Notes: generated from the letters alone by a model not told the origin. A stretch of 64,000 nt of DNA from Akkermansiaceae bacterium UBA2367 (GCA_002344525.1 DDTJ01000095.1:1-64000); one strand, 5' to 3'; shown: positions 21,657 through 31,182, counted from the stretch's first letter. Program-made: numbers and translations.

Positions 21657-23873
21657 ATGAAAAACCGAACCCTCCACCGATGCCTTGCCGTCCTCCTCAC
21701 CGGGGGAATCCTCCTCGCCTCGAACTCCCTGCGCGCCGAAGCCCGCACTTGGACCTCGGCCGACGGACGCACCCTGCAGGCCGAATTCGCCGGCACTTCC
21801 GGGGCGGGGGCCAACGCCACGGTGAAGCTGAAGATGGCTGACGGCTCGGTGATCGACTATCCCATCGCCAAGCTCAGCGAGCAGGATCGCCTCTTCGTGA
21901 AGGGGAACCTCCCCACCGATCCCACCGCCCTCGCCGCCGAGATCGACAAGCTCGTCATGAACAAGCTCAAGGAGAGCTACTACGGCCTCCAGGCCGAGCT
22001 CGCCGCCCTCCCGCAGAAGACCAACCTCACCCCCGAGGAGAAGGCGAAGCGCAAGCAGGAGATCGAGCGCGAGATGCAGATGTGCGCCCCGAACCCGATG
22101 ACCAACGACAACCAGTTCCTCCGGCGCATCTATCTCGACCTCGCGGGACGCATCCCCACCTACGACGAGGCTGACGCCTTCCTCAACGACCGCTCCCCGG
22201 ACAAGCGCGCCAAGCTCATCGACAAGCTCCTCGACTCCGAAGGATTCGTGATGCGGATGTACAACTACTATTCCGACATCCTCCGTATCCGCGAGGGCAT
22301 CGTCATGATGGGCAACGGCAGCCTCAAGAGCGACCCCTACATGGAGTGGGTGAAACAGAGCATCCGCGAGGACAAGCCCTTCGACGTGATGGTGCGCGAG
22401 CTGCTCACCGCCCAAGGCAAAGTCTGGGAGTCGCCCGCCGTCGGCTACCTCGTCACCGACCAAGGGATGCGCCTCTGCAACCTTTCGAACACCTTCACCA
22501 TCTTCATGGGCACGGAGATCACCTGCGCCCAGTGCCACGACCACCCCTTCGAGGAGGTCTACCAGATGGACTTCTTCAAGATGGCCGCCTTCATGGGCCA
22601 GACCGAGACCAACGCCAGCGGTCGTGACATGATGGCCATGGGCGGCGGTGGCGACTACCGCGCCGAGATCGACCGCATGAACAAGGTGCTCCTCGATGCC
22701 GGCCGGCTGGGGCGCAACCAGACCGTGGACCAGAACCTCGGCCAGTGGATCAGCACTCACCGCATCCAAGTCGTGGAGACCGCGAAAAACACCATCGTCC
22801 TCCCCCACGACTACAAATACGACGACGCCGAGCCGAACGAGCCGGTGAACGCCGACACCTACTTCGGCGACAAGATGGATCTTTCCAAATACGAGACCCC
22901 CCGCGAGGCCTTCGCCGACTGGGTCGTCTCGCCGGGCAACCCCCGCTTCACCATCAACACCGTGAACCGCTTCTGGAAGATCGCCTTCGGCCTCGCCCAG
23001 ATCGAGCCGGTCTACAACATCCCCGGCCACCTCGACGGCCAGGCGCAGAACTACGAACTGCTCGCCTTCCTCGAGGAGATGATGAAGGATCTCGACTTCA
23101 GCGTGAAGGGCTTCTTCCGAGTCCTCTACAATACCCAAGCCTACCAGCGCGAGGCCGAGACCCTCACCCCCAGCCTCACCCAGGTGGACCAGGGTTCCTA
23201 CCACTTCCCCGGACCCATCCTGCGCCGCATGAGCGCCGAGCAGATCTGGGACTCCCTCGTCGCCCTCACCACGGCGAATCCCGAGTCCGTCCTCCGCAAG
23301 GGGGCCGACTCCTACAAGGAAATCATGAACATCGACTTCGCCTCCCTCAAGACCGCCGACGAAATCGAGAAATGGAAGAAGGACTGGAGCAACGTGAGCC
23401 GGCTTGAGAAATACAATGGCGAAGTCGTCTCGCGCGACGACAACGTGGGCGGGGCGCAGATGTTCCGCGCCTCCGAGCTCCGCCAGCCCATGCCGCCCGA
23501 GCACTTCCTGCGCATGTTCGGCCAATCCGACAAGCAGCTCATCGAGAACTCGTTCACGACCGGATCGTCCCCGCAGGTGATGGCCCTCCTCAACGGCGAG
23601 ATCACCAACCGCGTCCTCACCAGCCCCGACGCCTACCTCATCAAGGAGATCGCCTACGGCAAGGGGTCGAAGCGCGACAACATCGACAAGATCTTCCTCA
23701 GCGTCCTTTCCCGCTACCCCACCTCGCAGGAAAAGAGCATGGCCCAGTCGGGGATGCGCGCGAAAACCGACCGCGACATGAGCGACCAGCAGAAGATGCA
23801 GGCCGAAGCCCTCGCCATCGGCAACGTCATCTGGGCGCTCGTCAACACTCGCGAGTTCATGTTCATCCAGTAA
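21657..23873 (+). CDS. Secreted DUF1549/DUF1553 protein with SHD1-like N-terminus
   Basis: 738 residues. After the signal peptide comes an SLA1-homology-like segment (RTWTSADGRTLQAEFAG...YPIAKLSEQDRLFV, residues 30-80). DUF1549 follows (NQFLRRIYLDLAGRIPTYDE, DKLLDSEGFVMRMYNYYSD), then a CAQCH motif near residues 290-294 (cytochrome-type CxxCH) and DUF1553 (NPRFTINTVNRFWKIAFGLA, PPEHFLRMFGQ). This architecture is characteristic of Planctomycetes and Verrucomicrobia, always next to DUF1501 proteins. Function is unknown; the CxxCH suggests a single haem (inference). Its operon partner begins 55 bp downstream. Confidence 0.9.
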   Translation: MKNRTLHRCLAVLLTGGILLASNSLRAEARTWTSADGRTLQAEFAGTSGAGANATVKLKMADGSVIDYPIAKLSEQDRLFVKGNLPTDPTALAAEIDKLVMNKLKESYYGLQAELAALPQKTNLTPEEKAKRKQEIEREMQMCAPNPMTNDNQFLRRIYLDLAGRIPTYDEADAFLNDRSPDKRAKLIDKLLDSEGFVMRMYNYYSDILRIREGIVMMGNGSLKSDPYMEWVKQSIREDKPFDVMVRELLTAQGKVWESPAVGYLVTDQGMRLCNLSNTFTIFMGTEITCAQCHDHPFEEVYQMDFFKMAAFMGQTETNASGRDMMAMGGGGDYRAEIDRMNKVLLDAGRLGRNQTVDQNLGQWISTHRIQVVETAKNTIVLPHDYKYDDAEPNEPVNADTYFGDKMDLSKYETPREAFADWVVSPGNPRFTINTVNRFWKIAFGLAQIEPVYNIPGHLDGQAQNYELLAFLEEMMKDLDFSVKGFFRVLYNTQAYQREAETLTPSLTQVDQGSYHFPGPILRRMSAEQIWDSLVALTTANPESVLRKGADSYKEIMNIDFASLKTADEIEKWKKDWSNVSRLEKYNGEVVSRDDNVGGAQMFRASELRQPMPPEHFLRMFGQSDKQLIENSFTTGSSPQVMALLNGEITNRVLTSPDAYLIKEIAYGKGSKRDNIDKIFLSVLSRYPTSQEKSMAQSGMRAKTDRDMSDQQKMQAEALAIGNVIWALVNTREFMFIQ

Positions 23874-23928
23874 TCCCCACCATCCCGAATCCGATTTTCA
23901 AAACGCCAATCCAAACGCCCATCCCATC

Positions 23929-25248
23929 ATGAAAGACCAGCTCCATCGACTCGACCAGCTCAACCGCCGCCAATTCGTGGCCCGCGCCGCGAAGACCGCC
24001 CTCGGCGTCAGCATCCTGCCCATCGGCGCGGCGAAGCCCCTCCTCGCGGCCGGCGGAGGCAAGGCCCAGCACTGCATCTTCTTCTACATGTCGGGCGGCA
24101 TGACCCACATGGAGACCTTCGACCCGAAACCCGGCGCCGAGACGGGCGGGCAGACCAAGGGCATCCCCACCGGCGTCGCCGGCGTCCAGCTCGCCGAATA
24201 CATGCCTGAACTGGCGAAGCGCTTCAAGGACATCGCCGTGGTCCGTTCCATGACCCAGAAGACCGGCGACCACCGCGGCGGCGCCTACTGGATGCGCACC
24301 AGCTACGAGCCCAAAGCCACCATCATCCACCCGTCGATGGGTCCTTGGGCTCAGACCCTCCTCGGCAAGCGACACGACACCCTGCCCGACTCCGTCGTCA
24401 TCGGCGGCGGCGGAGAGCACCCCGGCGCGGGCTTCTTCGGTCCCGCCCTCTCCCCCCTCCCCATCGGCGACCCGGACAAGGGCGTGCAGAACGCCAAGCC
24501 CTACAACGGCGTCGGCGAAGACCTCTTCAACAAGCGGATGGACTTGATGAACACCTTCGACGACTCCTTCCGCCGCAAGTTCCAGACCGACGAGGTCAAA
24601 GCCTACACCCAGTTCTACGAGGAGACCCTCAAACTGATGAAGAGCGAGGATCTCGAGACCTTCGACCTCGCCAAGGAGAAGGGCTACGACGAGAAGGTGC
24701 AGCGCTACGGCAACACCCGCATCGGCAAGGGCGCGATGCTCGCGAAGCGCCTCGTCGGCTCCGGCGTCCGCTTCGTCGAGGTCGTCTCCGGCGGCTGGGA
24801 CATGCACAACGACCTCTGGAACGCAATCCCGCGCACCGGTGGGGAGCTTGACAAAGCCCTCGCCGCGCTCATCGACGACCTCAAGGCTGAGGGTCTCTTC
24901 GAGAAGACCCTCATCGTCCTCGGCACCGAGTTCGGGCGTACCCCCGTGATCAACGCCAACGGCGGTCGCGACCACCACCCGCGCGTCTTCTCGACCCTTT
25001 TCGCCGGCGGCGGTATCGTCGGCGGCCAGGTCTACGGCAGCTCCGATGACAAGGGGATCGCGGTGAAGGAAAACCCGGTCGAGGCGCCGGACTTCAACGC
25101 CACCATCGCCCACGCCATGGGGATCGACCTGAACAAGGTCGTCTACGCGCCCTCGGGCCGCCCCTTCCTCGTGGCCGGGCACACCCTCGACACCAAGACG
25201 CAGCAGATCGTCAGCGAAGGGAAACCCCTCCTGCCGCTCTTCTCCTGA
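23929..25248 (+). CDS. DUF1501 protein, Tat-exported
   Basis: 439 residues. Twin-arginine signal NRRQFVARAAKTALGVSILP (residues 12-31), then DUF1501 features: HCIFFYMSGGMTHMETFDPK, DHRGGAYWMRTSY, VEVVSGGWDMHNDLW, VLGTEFGRTPVINANGGRDH, NATIAHAMGIDLNKVV. The fold is of the sulfatase/alkaline-phosphatase type, with conserved Asp/His residues consistent with metal binding; Tat export suggests a folded metalloprotein. It co-occurs with the DUF1549 partner as a functional pair. Ends before a strong terminator. Confidence 0.9.
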   Translation: MKDQLHRLDQLNRRQFVARAAKTALGVSILPIGAAKPLLAAGGGKAQHCIFFYMSGGMTHMETFDPKPGAETGGQTKGIPTGVAGVQLAEYMPELAKRFKDIAVVRSMTQKTGDHRGGAYWMRTSYEPKATIIHPSMGPWAQTLLGKRHDTLPDSVVIGGGGEHPGAGFFGPALSPLPIGDPDKGVQNAKPYNGVGEDLFNKRMDLMNTFDDSFRRKFQTDEVKAYTQFYEETLKLMKSEDLETFDLAKEKGYDEKVQRYGNTRIGKGAMLAKRLVGSGVRFVEVVSGGWDMHNDLWNAIPRTGGELDKALAALIDDLKAEGLFEKTLIVLGTEFGRTPVINANGGRDHHPRVFSTLFAGGGIVGGQVYGSSDDKGIAVKENPVEAPDFNATIAHAMGIDLNKVVYAPSGRPFLVAGHTLDTKTQQIVSEGKPLLPLFS

Positions 25249-25262
25249 GCCAAGCGAAGAAG

Positions 25263-25294
25263 CGGGGGAACTCCGCGAGGGGTTCCCCCGTTTT
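25263..25294 (+). terminator. Intrinsic terminator of the DUF1549-DUF1501 operon
   Basis: CGGGGGAAC (25263-25271) pairs with GTTCCCCCG (25282-25290), followed by TTTT, 15 bases after the DUF1501 stop. Confidence 0.8.
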
Positions 25295-25329
25295 CGGAGT
25301 TCGTTCGCGCGGATGCCACCATTTGGCGT

Positions 25330-26586
25330 TCACCGGGGCCGACCCAACGCCTCGACGACGCCTTCCGCAGGCACGGCGCGTTCGGCTCGGCTGGCCAAGT
25401 CCCGCAGGGTGAGTTCGGGGAACTCCACTCCCACGATCACGGCGAAGCGTGCTCCCGACTGCTCGGCGGCTTGGAATTGCTTCGCCACTTTCGCCGACGA
25501 CAGGGAGGTGAGGACGCGGAACCCGGCGTCGCGGAGCGTTTGCACCATCGAGGCCGCCTCGGCCTCCTTCGAGGGGTCGGCGAGCACGACGCAGGCATCG
25601 ACGCGGGCGTTTTCCTCCACCGCTGCGGCGAGCCGCTCGGCGGGTCCCTCCGTCTCGCGGATCAGATCGGTGATGACCATGTCGCCCATGGCGAAACCGC
25701 AGGCCGCCATCTCGACCCCGCCGACGAGGCCGACGAGCTGGTCGTAGCGCCCGCCCCCGGCGACGGCCCGCATGCCCTTGCCGATGTCGAAGATCTCGAA
25801 GACCGGCCCCGTGTAATAGGCCAGTCCGCGCACGATGCCGAGATCGACCTCGACATAATCGGCCAATCCCCGCGCCGCGAGGTCGGCGAGGATGCGGGCG
25901 ATGGCGGGCGAGGCCTCCGCGCCCGAGGCGATGAAGGCGCGCACCTCGTCGAGCGCGAGACCGAGCGAGCCGAGCTGCTCGACGACCTTCCCTTCCGGAG
26001 TGCGCTCCATCTTGTCGATGACTTGGAGGAAGGTCGCGACGCCGGCCTCGTCGAGGCCTTTGCCCGCAGCGAAGCGGACCCAAGCGTCGCGGTCGCTGAT
26101 GCGGAGGCGGAAATGCGAGGCGGTGAAGCCGAACTCGCGCATCAGGTCGATGGCGAGGGCCATCAATTCGGCGTCGGCGAGGGCGGACTCCTCCCCGAGG
26201 ATGTCGCAGTTGAACTGGTAGAACTCCCGCCCCCGCCCTTTCTGATGCTTCTCGTAGCGGAAGAACTGGCCGATGGAGAACCAGCGCAGGGGCTTGCGGA
26301 AGTCGCGCTGCCGCGCCGCCGCCATGCGGGCGAGGGTCGGGGTCAGCTCGGGGCGCATCGAGACTTCGCGCTCCCCTTTGTCGGTGAAGCAGAAAAGCTG
26401 GTTCACGATCTCGGCTCCGCTCTTGCGCCGATAGAGCTCGGTCGGCTCAAGGATCGGACCCTCGTATTCGACGAAACCGTAGCGCCGCGCCACCCGCCGC
26501 CAGATGTCGAAGACGTGGTTCCGCGCCGCGCAATCCTCGGGATAGAAGTCACGGAATCCGGGCAGGGTCTGGAATCGGGTCGCCAT
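25330..26586 (-). CDS. hisS: Histidyl-tRNA synthetase
   Basis: 418 residues from ATG 26586 (MATRFQTLPGFRDFYPEDCA). Class II core: motif 2 around YRRKSGAEIVNQLFCFTDKG and MRPELTPTLARMAA with FRYEKHQKGRGREFYQFNCD. Histidine motif DLGIVRGLAYYTGPVFEIFD. ATP-binding CGFAMGD, then a C-terminal anticodon-binding domain. It charges tRNA-His. A GTG at 26604 overlapping the purU stop (GTGA) is an alternative start and implies coupling to purU either way. Confidence 0.96.
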   Translation of the reverse strand: MATRFQTLPGFRDFYPEDCAARNHVFDIWRRVARRYGFVEYEGPILEPTELYRRKSGAEIVNQLFCFTDKGEREVSMRPELTPTLARMAAARQRDFRKPLRWFSIGQFFRYEKHQKGRGREFYQFNCDILGEESALADAELMALAIDLMREFGFTASHFRLRISDRDAWVRFAAGKGLDEAGVATFLQVIDKMERTPEGKVVEQLGSLGLALDEVRAFIASGAEASPAIARILADLAARGLADYVEVDLGIVRGLAYYTGPVFEIFDIGKGMRAVAGGGRYDQLVGLVGGVEMAACGFAMGDMVITDLIRETEGPAERLAAAVEENARVDACVVLADPSKEAEAASMVQTLRDAGFRVLTSLSSAKVAKQFQAAEQSGARFAVIVGVEFPELTLRDLASRAERAVPAEGVVEALGRPR

Positions 26587-26600
26587 GGTCGCAAAGGGAG

Positions 26601-27473
26601 TCACCCGAAGACGACGGTGCGGTTCGCGTGGACGAGGGTACGCCGCTTCAGGTGGAGCCAGACGGCGCGGCTCAACACGGTCTGCTCAAGCGCCCGACCC
26701 TTTCGGATGAAGTCCTGGACCGTGTCGCGGTGCGAAACGGGGACGACCCCCTGCACGAGGATGGGGCCTTCGTCGAGATCCTCGGTGACGTAGTGGCTCG
26801 TCGCCCCGACCAGCTTCACACCGCGCTGGTGGGCGGAATGGTAGGGCCTCGCCCCGGGGAAGGCGGGGAGGAAGGAGTGGTGGATGTTGATGATGCGGTG
26901 GGGGAATGCCTCCGTCATCAGCGGGCTGAGAATCTGCATGTAGCGGGCGAGGACGACGAGATCGACGCCCGCCTCGCGCAGCAGGGCGATCTCGGCGCGC
27001 TCCTGCGCCGCCTTGTTCCCCGCCGCGATGGGGAAGTGGTGGAAGGGGATGCCGAAGCGCTCCGCGACGGGCTTCAAATCCTCGCGGTTGCTCACGATGA
27101 GGGGGATGTCCATGCGCAACTCGCCGCTCTCGTGGCGCGAGAGGAGGTCGTAGAAGCAGTGGTTCTCCTTCGTCACGAAGAGGGCGGCGCGGGGGATCAC
27201 GTCGGAGAAGTGCAGATCCCATCGCATCTCGAAGCGCTCCGCGAGCGGGGCGAGGGAGATCGCCAGATTCTCACGGGGGATGGCGAAGCCGTCGAGCTCC
27301 CACTCGACGCGCATGAAGAAGACGCCCTCCCCCGGATCGACGTGCTGGTCGATGTCGACGATGTTGCCCCGGTTCTCGTAAAGGAAGGCCGAGAGGGCGG
27401 CGACGATGCCGGGGCGGTCGGGGCAGGAGACCAGCAGGATCGCCGTCGGGGAATCTTTCGGTGGGGTGCTCAA
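26601..27473 (-). CDS. purU: Formyltetrahydrofolate deformylase
   Basis: 290 residues. N-terminal ACT domain (ILLVSCPDRPGIVAALSAFL) and C-terminal formyltransferase-type hydrolase domain with ARYMQILSP, HRIINIHHSFLPAFPGARPY and SHYVTEDLDEGPI. The N-H-D-type catalytic residues are represented by H in NIHHSFLP and D in TEDLDEGP. It hydrolyses 10-formyl-THF to formate and THF, supplying formate for PurT-dependent purine synthesis. It runs directly into hisS, overlapping the GTG alternative start. Confidence 0.93.
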   Translation of the reverse strand: MSTPPKDSPTAILLVSCPDRPGIVAALSAFLYENRGNIVDIDQHVDPGEGVFFMRVEWELDGFAIPRENLAISLAPLAERFEMRWDLHFSDVIPRAALFVTKENHCFYDLLSRHESGELRMDIPLIVSNREDLKPVAERFGIPFHHFPIAAGNKAAQERAEIALLREAGVDLVVLARYMQILSPLMTEAFPHRIINIHHSFLPAFPGARPYHSAHQRGVKLVGATSHYVTEDLDEGPILVQGVVPVSHRDTVQDFIRKGRALEQTVLSRAVWLHLKRRTLVHANRTVVFG

Positions 27474-27508
27474 AAACGGAGGGACCGGACGATCTTTTGC
27501 GGAAGAGA

Positions 27509-27590
<82 letters not shown>

Positions 27591-27736
27591 GACTTCCCAA
27601 GGCCGGAACAGGGTTCCGGCTCGGAGGGTGGAACGAATAAGTTGGAAAGCGCGTTTTCGCAAGCGGATTCTTCGGGCAAGATGAGGTCGGGCAGGGCTTA
27701 CGCATGAAGTGCGGGCAAAGTAGGCCGACGGTGCCC

Positions 27737-27761
27737 GTAGAGAAGTTCGTGAGAACTTCTC
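27737..27761 (+). repeat. GTAG-head REP palindrome 2
   Basis: GTAG then AGAAGTTC-GTGA-GAACTTCT, extended by an outer G-C pair. Forms an inverted pair with 27788-27811. Confidence 0.75.
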
Positions 27762-27787
27762 CCCTCTGAAGCCCGAGAAACGCCTGC

Positions 27788-27811
27788 CGAAGTTCTCACG
27801 AACTTCGCTAC
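27788..27811 (-). repeat. GTAG-head REP palindrome 3
   Basis: On the minus strand GTAG then CGAAGTTC-GTGA-GAACTTCG. Same loop and inner stem as palindrome 2, different outer pair. Confidence 0.75.
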
Positions 27812-27942
27812 AAGGCTTCGTTCTCGCAGCGTCTCGATTTTCCATCGTTTGATGTGAATTTCAGAAATTCAGGACTAGCAGTCTTTTTTGTCGCGAAGTT
27901 CGCGATGGCACTTCGAAGAGCGTCCGTCAGGGGGTGGAATGG

Positions 27943-27967
27943 GAGAAATTCTCACGAATTTCTCTAC
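27943..27967 (-). repeat. GTAG-head REP palindrome 4
   Basis: On the minus strand GTAG then AGAAATTC-GTGA-GAATTTCT. Relative to palindrome 2 one G-C pair is replaced by A-T on both arms, a compensatory change. Confidence 0.75.
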
Positions 27968-28125
27968 TTGGAATCTCTGGAAACTGGATTGTCTGACCGG
28001 GAGGGTGACTCGGCAAGCCCCCCTCCTTGGCCTATTGCTTCCGCTATGCCGAAGTGGAAAGGGCGATCACCGTTCCCCACCTTGCTTTTTCAGCCGGATG
28101 CCTCTGATTGATCGGGTTCCCTGCC

Positions 28126-29460
28126 ATGACGACTTCCCCCCACCTGCCGAACTGCCTCACCCTATTGCTCGCCCTCGCGATCTCCTTGCTCTTTCAACCG
28201 CTGGTGCGGGCGGAATCTCCTGCGCCGCGTCCGTTTCAGGAGCTGACGCCACGGGACGGTCTGCCCAATTTCTTTGAAAAGGCCAAGTCTGGCGGAGAGA
28301 TTACGGTCGCCTACTTCGGCGGCAGCATCACCGCCGCTCCGGGCTGGCGGGTGAAGTCGCTGGAATGGCTCAAGGAACGCTATCCCGACGCCACCTTTCG
28401 CGAGGTCAACGCCGCCATCGGCGGCACCGGTTCGGATCTGGGGGCCTTCCGCGTCCGGCAGGACGTGATCGACCACGAGCCCGATCTCGTCTTCGTGGAG
28501 TTCGCGGTGAACGACGGCGGCACCGCGCCGGAGCAGATCCAGCGCACCATGGAGGGCATCGTCCGCCAGATCTGGAACGCCGATCCCCTCACCGACATCT
28601 GCTTTGTCTACACGCTGGCGGGGTCGATGCTCGGCGATCTCCAGGGTGGGCATTTCCAGCGCTCCGCCTCGGCGATGGAGGCCGTCGCCGACCACTACGG
28701 CATCCCCACAATCCACTTCGGCGGCGAAATCGCCAAGCAGGTGACCGAGGGACGGCTGATCTTCAAGGGCACCAAGGAGCAGGCCGACGACAAGGGCGGC
28801 ACCCCGGTCTTCTCCACCGACGGAGTCCATCCTCTCGTGGAAACGGGCCACGCCATCTATCAGGAGGTGCTGGCGCGCAGCCTGACCCAACTGGAGACAA
28901 GCGGCCAGCCCGGTCCCCACAAGCAGGCCGGCCAGGAACCGCTCCACCCCGACAATTGGGAGAACGCCCGCATCTTCCCGGTGACCCGCTCCATGCTCTC
29001 CGGCATCTGGGAGGAGGTTCCGACCGGGGACGCCGACCCGTTCAAGGGCTTCCGCCACCGGCTCGGCAAGATCTGGTCCACCCGCACGCCCGGATCGGCG
29101 CTGGAGTTCACCATCGAGGGCAAGCACGCCCGCGTCTACGACATCATCGGGCCCGGCAGCGGCATCCTCTCCGTCACCGTCGGCGAGGCGGCTCCGAAAA
29201 AGGCCACGCGCTTCGACAGCCATTGCACCTACCGTCGGCTCTCGAATGTCTCCGTCGCCACATTTCCCGAATTCGACCGCCAAGGCATCCGCGTCGAGCT
29301 GACCGAGGAGAGTCCTGACAAAGCCAAAATCCTCGGTCTCGAAAAGGCGGCGGACATCGAAAAGAATCCCGCGCGATACCGAAGCAATGGCTGGCACATC
29401 GGAGCCATTCTCGTGATCGGCGAAGTCGTCGACTACGAACCCGACGAGGAGGCTCCCTGA
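28126..29460 (+). CDS. Secreted SGNH/GDSL-like hydrolase
   Basis: 444 residues from ATG 28126. Signal peptide (LTLLLALAISLLFQPLVRAE). SGNH blocks: VAYFGGSITAAPGW (block I, Ser in GGS in place of GDS), GGTGSDLGAFRVRQD (block II Gly), VFVEFAVNDGG (block III Asn) and STDGVHPL (block V Asp-x-x-His). A beta-rich C-terminal extension follows from residue 285. The catalytic set looks complete, so it is probably an esterase acting on acetylated glycans outside the cell. Upstream is the REP-rich region. Confidence 0.85.
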   Translation: MTTSPHLPNCLTLLLALAISLLFQPLVRAESPAPRPFQELTPRDGLPNFFEKAKSGGEITVAYFGGSITAAPGWRVKSLEWLKERYPDATFREVNAAIGGTGSDLGAFRVRQDVIDHEPDLVFVEFAVNDGGTAPEQIQRTMEGIVRQIWNADPLTDICFVYTLAGSMLGDLQGGHFQRSASAMEAVADHYGIPTIHFGGEIAKQVTEGRLIFKGTKEQADDKGGTPVFSTDGVHPLVETGHAIYQEVLARSLTQLETSGQPGPHKQAGQEPLHPDNWENARIFPVTRSMLSGIWEEVPTGDADPFKGFRHRLGKIWSTRTPGSALEFTIEGKHARVYDIIGPGSGILSVTVGEAAPKKATRFDSHCTYRRLSNVSVATFPEFDRQGIRVELTEESPDKAKILGLEKAADIEKNPARYRSNGWHIGAILVIGEVVDYEPDEEAP

Positions 29461-29719
29461 GCACGGCATCCATTCGAAGGATCGGATACACCGGATTGTC
29501 GGCGGCCTCGCCCTCGAGTTCTATACCGCCATCTCGCCCGCATCCTCGAAAGCAAACCCTCGTCCGTCCCCTTATCCTAGCGTCTATGGGCAGGTAGCCC
29601 GCATCGAGAAATCATGGCGGCGAAGCCGGTTGAACCGAGATGCGGACAGGAATCCCTGCGCTCCCTTTGGGCATCGTGCCGGGAGGGAAACGAAGTTACT
29701 TCGATTACTCCGAGGCGGA
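29461..29719. other. Intergenic region with a degenerate REP element
   Basis: 259 bases. Apart from the decayed GGAG-head palindrome at 29642-29664, nothing is recognised. Confidence 0.5.
29642..29664 (-). repeat. GGAG-head REP palindrome 3 (degenerate)
   Basis: Left arm GCGGACA and flanking CTCC match the 6284 copy. The right arm TCCCTGC carries three mismatches that break the stem. Confidence 0.5.
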
Positions 29720-30052
29720 TCAGGCGATCTCCTCGATCTTCTCCGCGCCGCCGTTCTTCTGCACGCTCTTGATCCCGTTGGCGCAAGCGGCGGCGCTCTC
29801 GTAGAGCTCGCTCTGCCCGATCACTTGGTGGTTCGCGGCCTTGAGAACGAAATAGGGTTTGCCGTTCTTGCTCTCCTTGGTCTCGTAGCGGGCGGCCTCG
29901 GGTGAATTTTTTTGCGCCGAAGCGATGCCAGCGAGGGCGCTGCGCTTCGTCTTGTAAAGTTCGCTCGAAAGGATCACCTCGCCGTTGGAGGCTTTGAGGC
30001 TGAAGTGGAATTGGCCGTCTTTGGCTTTCTTGAGTTCGAATTTTGCGGGCAT
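29720..30052 (-). CDS. YegP-family DUF1508 protein
   Basis: 110 residues holding two tandem DUF1508 repeats: FELKKAKDGQFHFSLKASNG then EVILSSELYKTKRSALAGIA, and YETKESKNGKPYFVLKAANH then QVIGQSELYESAAACANGI. Each repeat folds as a beta-beta-beta-alpha unit. Function is unknown; YegP homologues are stress-linked small proteins. ATG 30052 starts the first repeat directly. Divergent from the AEC permease gene (102 bp). Confidence 0.92.
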   Translation of the reverse strand: MPAKFELKKAKDGQFHFSLKASNGEVILSSELYKTKRSALAGIASAQKNSPEAARYETKESKNGKPYFVLKAANHQVIGQSELYESAAACANGIKSVQKNGGAEKIEEIA

Positions 30053-30154
30053 AGCGGGTGGTGTGGTGGGTTGACGGTGGCATTCAATCAAAGTCCGCGG
30101 TCCCAGTCAATCCCTTTTCCCGGTTGCCACGCCGCAGCCGCCGGTCGATGATCG

Positions 30155-31096
30155 GTGCGAATGCTCCTCCGCATCTTCGTCGATGTCTGCCTGCCCATTC
30201 TCGCCCTCGTCGGGTTGGGATGGGGGCTCGACCGGATCTTCGGCCTCGACCTGAAGACCCTCGTCAAGCTCAACCTCTACCTCTTCGTCCCCGCCTTCAT
30301 CCTCGTGCGGCTCTCGACCTCAGACCTCTCCGGGACGGTCGGATTGAAGGTCGTGGCCTTCACACTCTGCGTCATCCTCGCGATGGGCGCGGCGAGCTGG
30401 ATCGCCTGCGCCCTGCGAAGGCAGCCGCCCGGCCAACGCTACGCGATGAAGCTGAGCACGATGATCTACAACTGCGGGAACTGGGGCATCCCCCTGATGA
30501 CGCTGGCCTTCTCCGAACTCGGTCCGGTCGTGCAGGTCTTCGTGCTTGCGACGATGAACCTCACGGGCTTCTCCCTCGGGGTCTTCCTCGCGAACGCGGG
30601 CAGCAGCGAGCGGAAGGGGCTCTTCCTCCCTATCCTGAAGCAGGCCTCGCCCTACGCCATCCTCGTGGCCCTCCTCCTGCGCGCCTCCGGCAATCCGCTG
30701 GAAAACGTCGTCTTCATCTGGGTGCCGCTGAACTACCTCGCCGACGGACTCGTCGGCATCGCCCTCATCACCCTCGGAGTGCAGCTTTCGCAAACGAAGC
30801 CGCCACCACCCGTGGGCAATCTCGGCATCGCCCTCGCCATCCGCTTGGTCGGAGGTCCGCTCGCAGCGGTGGCGCTCACTTGGATTTTTGGATTCCGGGG
30901 CGAGATCGCCGCCATACTCATCCTCGGCGCGGCCGCCCCGACAGCGGTGAACACGGCCCTGCTCGCCCACGAGTTCAAGGCCGACAGCCGTTTCGCAGCG
31001 GCGGCGGTGCTCTATTCGACCCTGCTTGGAGCCGTCGTCGTGGCTCTGCTGCTGGCCGCGCTGCGTGCGGGGTGGGTGCCTTGGGCGGTGGGGTGA
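30155..31096 (+). CDS. AEC-family permease
   Basis: 313 residues with about ten membrane helices and the two-repeat topology of the auxin efflux carrier family (helix-breaking NLYLFVPAFIL in repeat one, LNYLADGLVGIALITLGVQL opening repeat two). It exports or imports organic anions in other bacteria; the substrate here is unknown. It starts at GTG 30155 or ATG 30161. A 10-bp inverted repeat follows the stop. Confidence 0.9.
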   Translation: MRMLLRIFVDVCLPILALVGLGWGLDRIFGLDLKTLVKLNLYLFVPAFILVRLSTSDLSGTVGLKVVAFTLCVILAMGAASWIACALRRQPPGQRYAMKLSTMIYNCGNWGIPLMTLAFSELGPVVQVFVLATMNLTGFSLGVFLANAGSSERKGLFLPILKQASPYAILVALLLRASGNPLENVVFIWVPLNYLADGLVGIALITLGVQLSQTKPPPPVGNLGIALAIRLVGGPLAAVALTWIFGFRGEIAAILILGAAAPTAVNTALLAHEFKADSRFAAAAVLYSTLLGAVVVALLLAALRAGWVPWAVG

Positions 31097-31100
31097 GGTT

Positions 31101-31165
31101 GCCCACGGAAGGCAGGAAACTCATGGAAAGGAAATCTTCCGTGTCGTTCCGTGTTTTCCGTGGGC
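31101..31165. terminator. Inverted repeat between convergent genes
   Basis: GCCCACGGAA (31101-31110) pairs perfectly with TTCCGTGGGC (31156-31165) across a 45-base spacer, between the AEC permease and NHL protein stops. No T-run, so terminator function is uncertain. Confidence 0.4.
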
Positions 31166-31182
31166 AGCCCCTGGCAAAGCCC

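Larger units (their letters stand above)
27591..28125. other. Intergenic region rich in GTAG-head REP palindromes
   Basis: 535 bases between tRNA-Leu and the SGNH hydrolase. Three REP-like palindromes are present (27737-27761, 27788-27811, 27943-27967), the first two as an inverted pair. No gene is recognised. The AT content rises in the middle. Confidence 0.7.
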
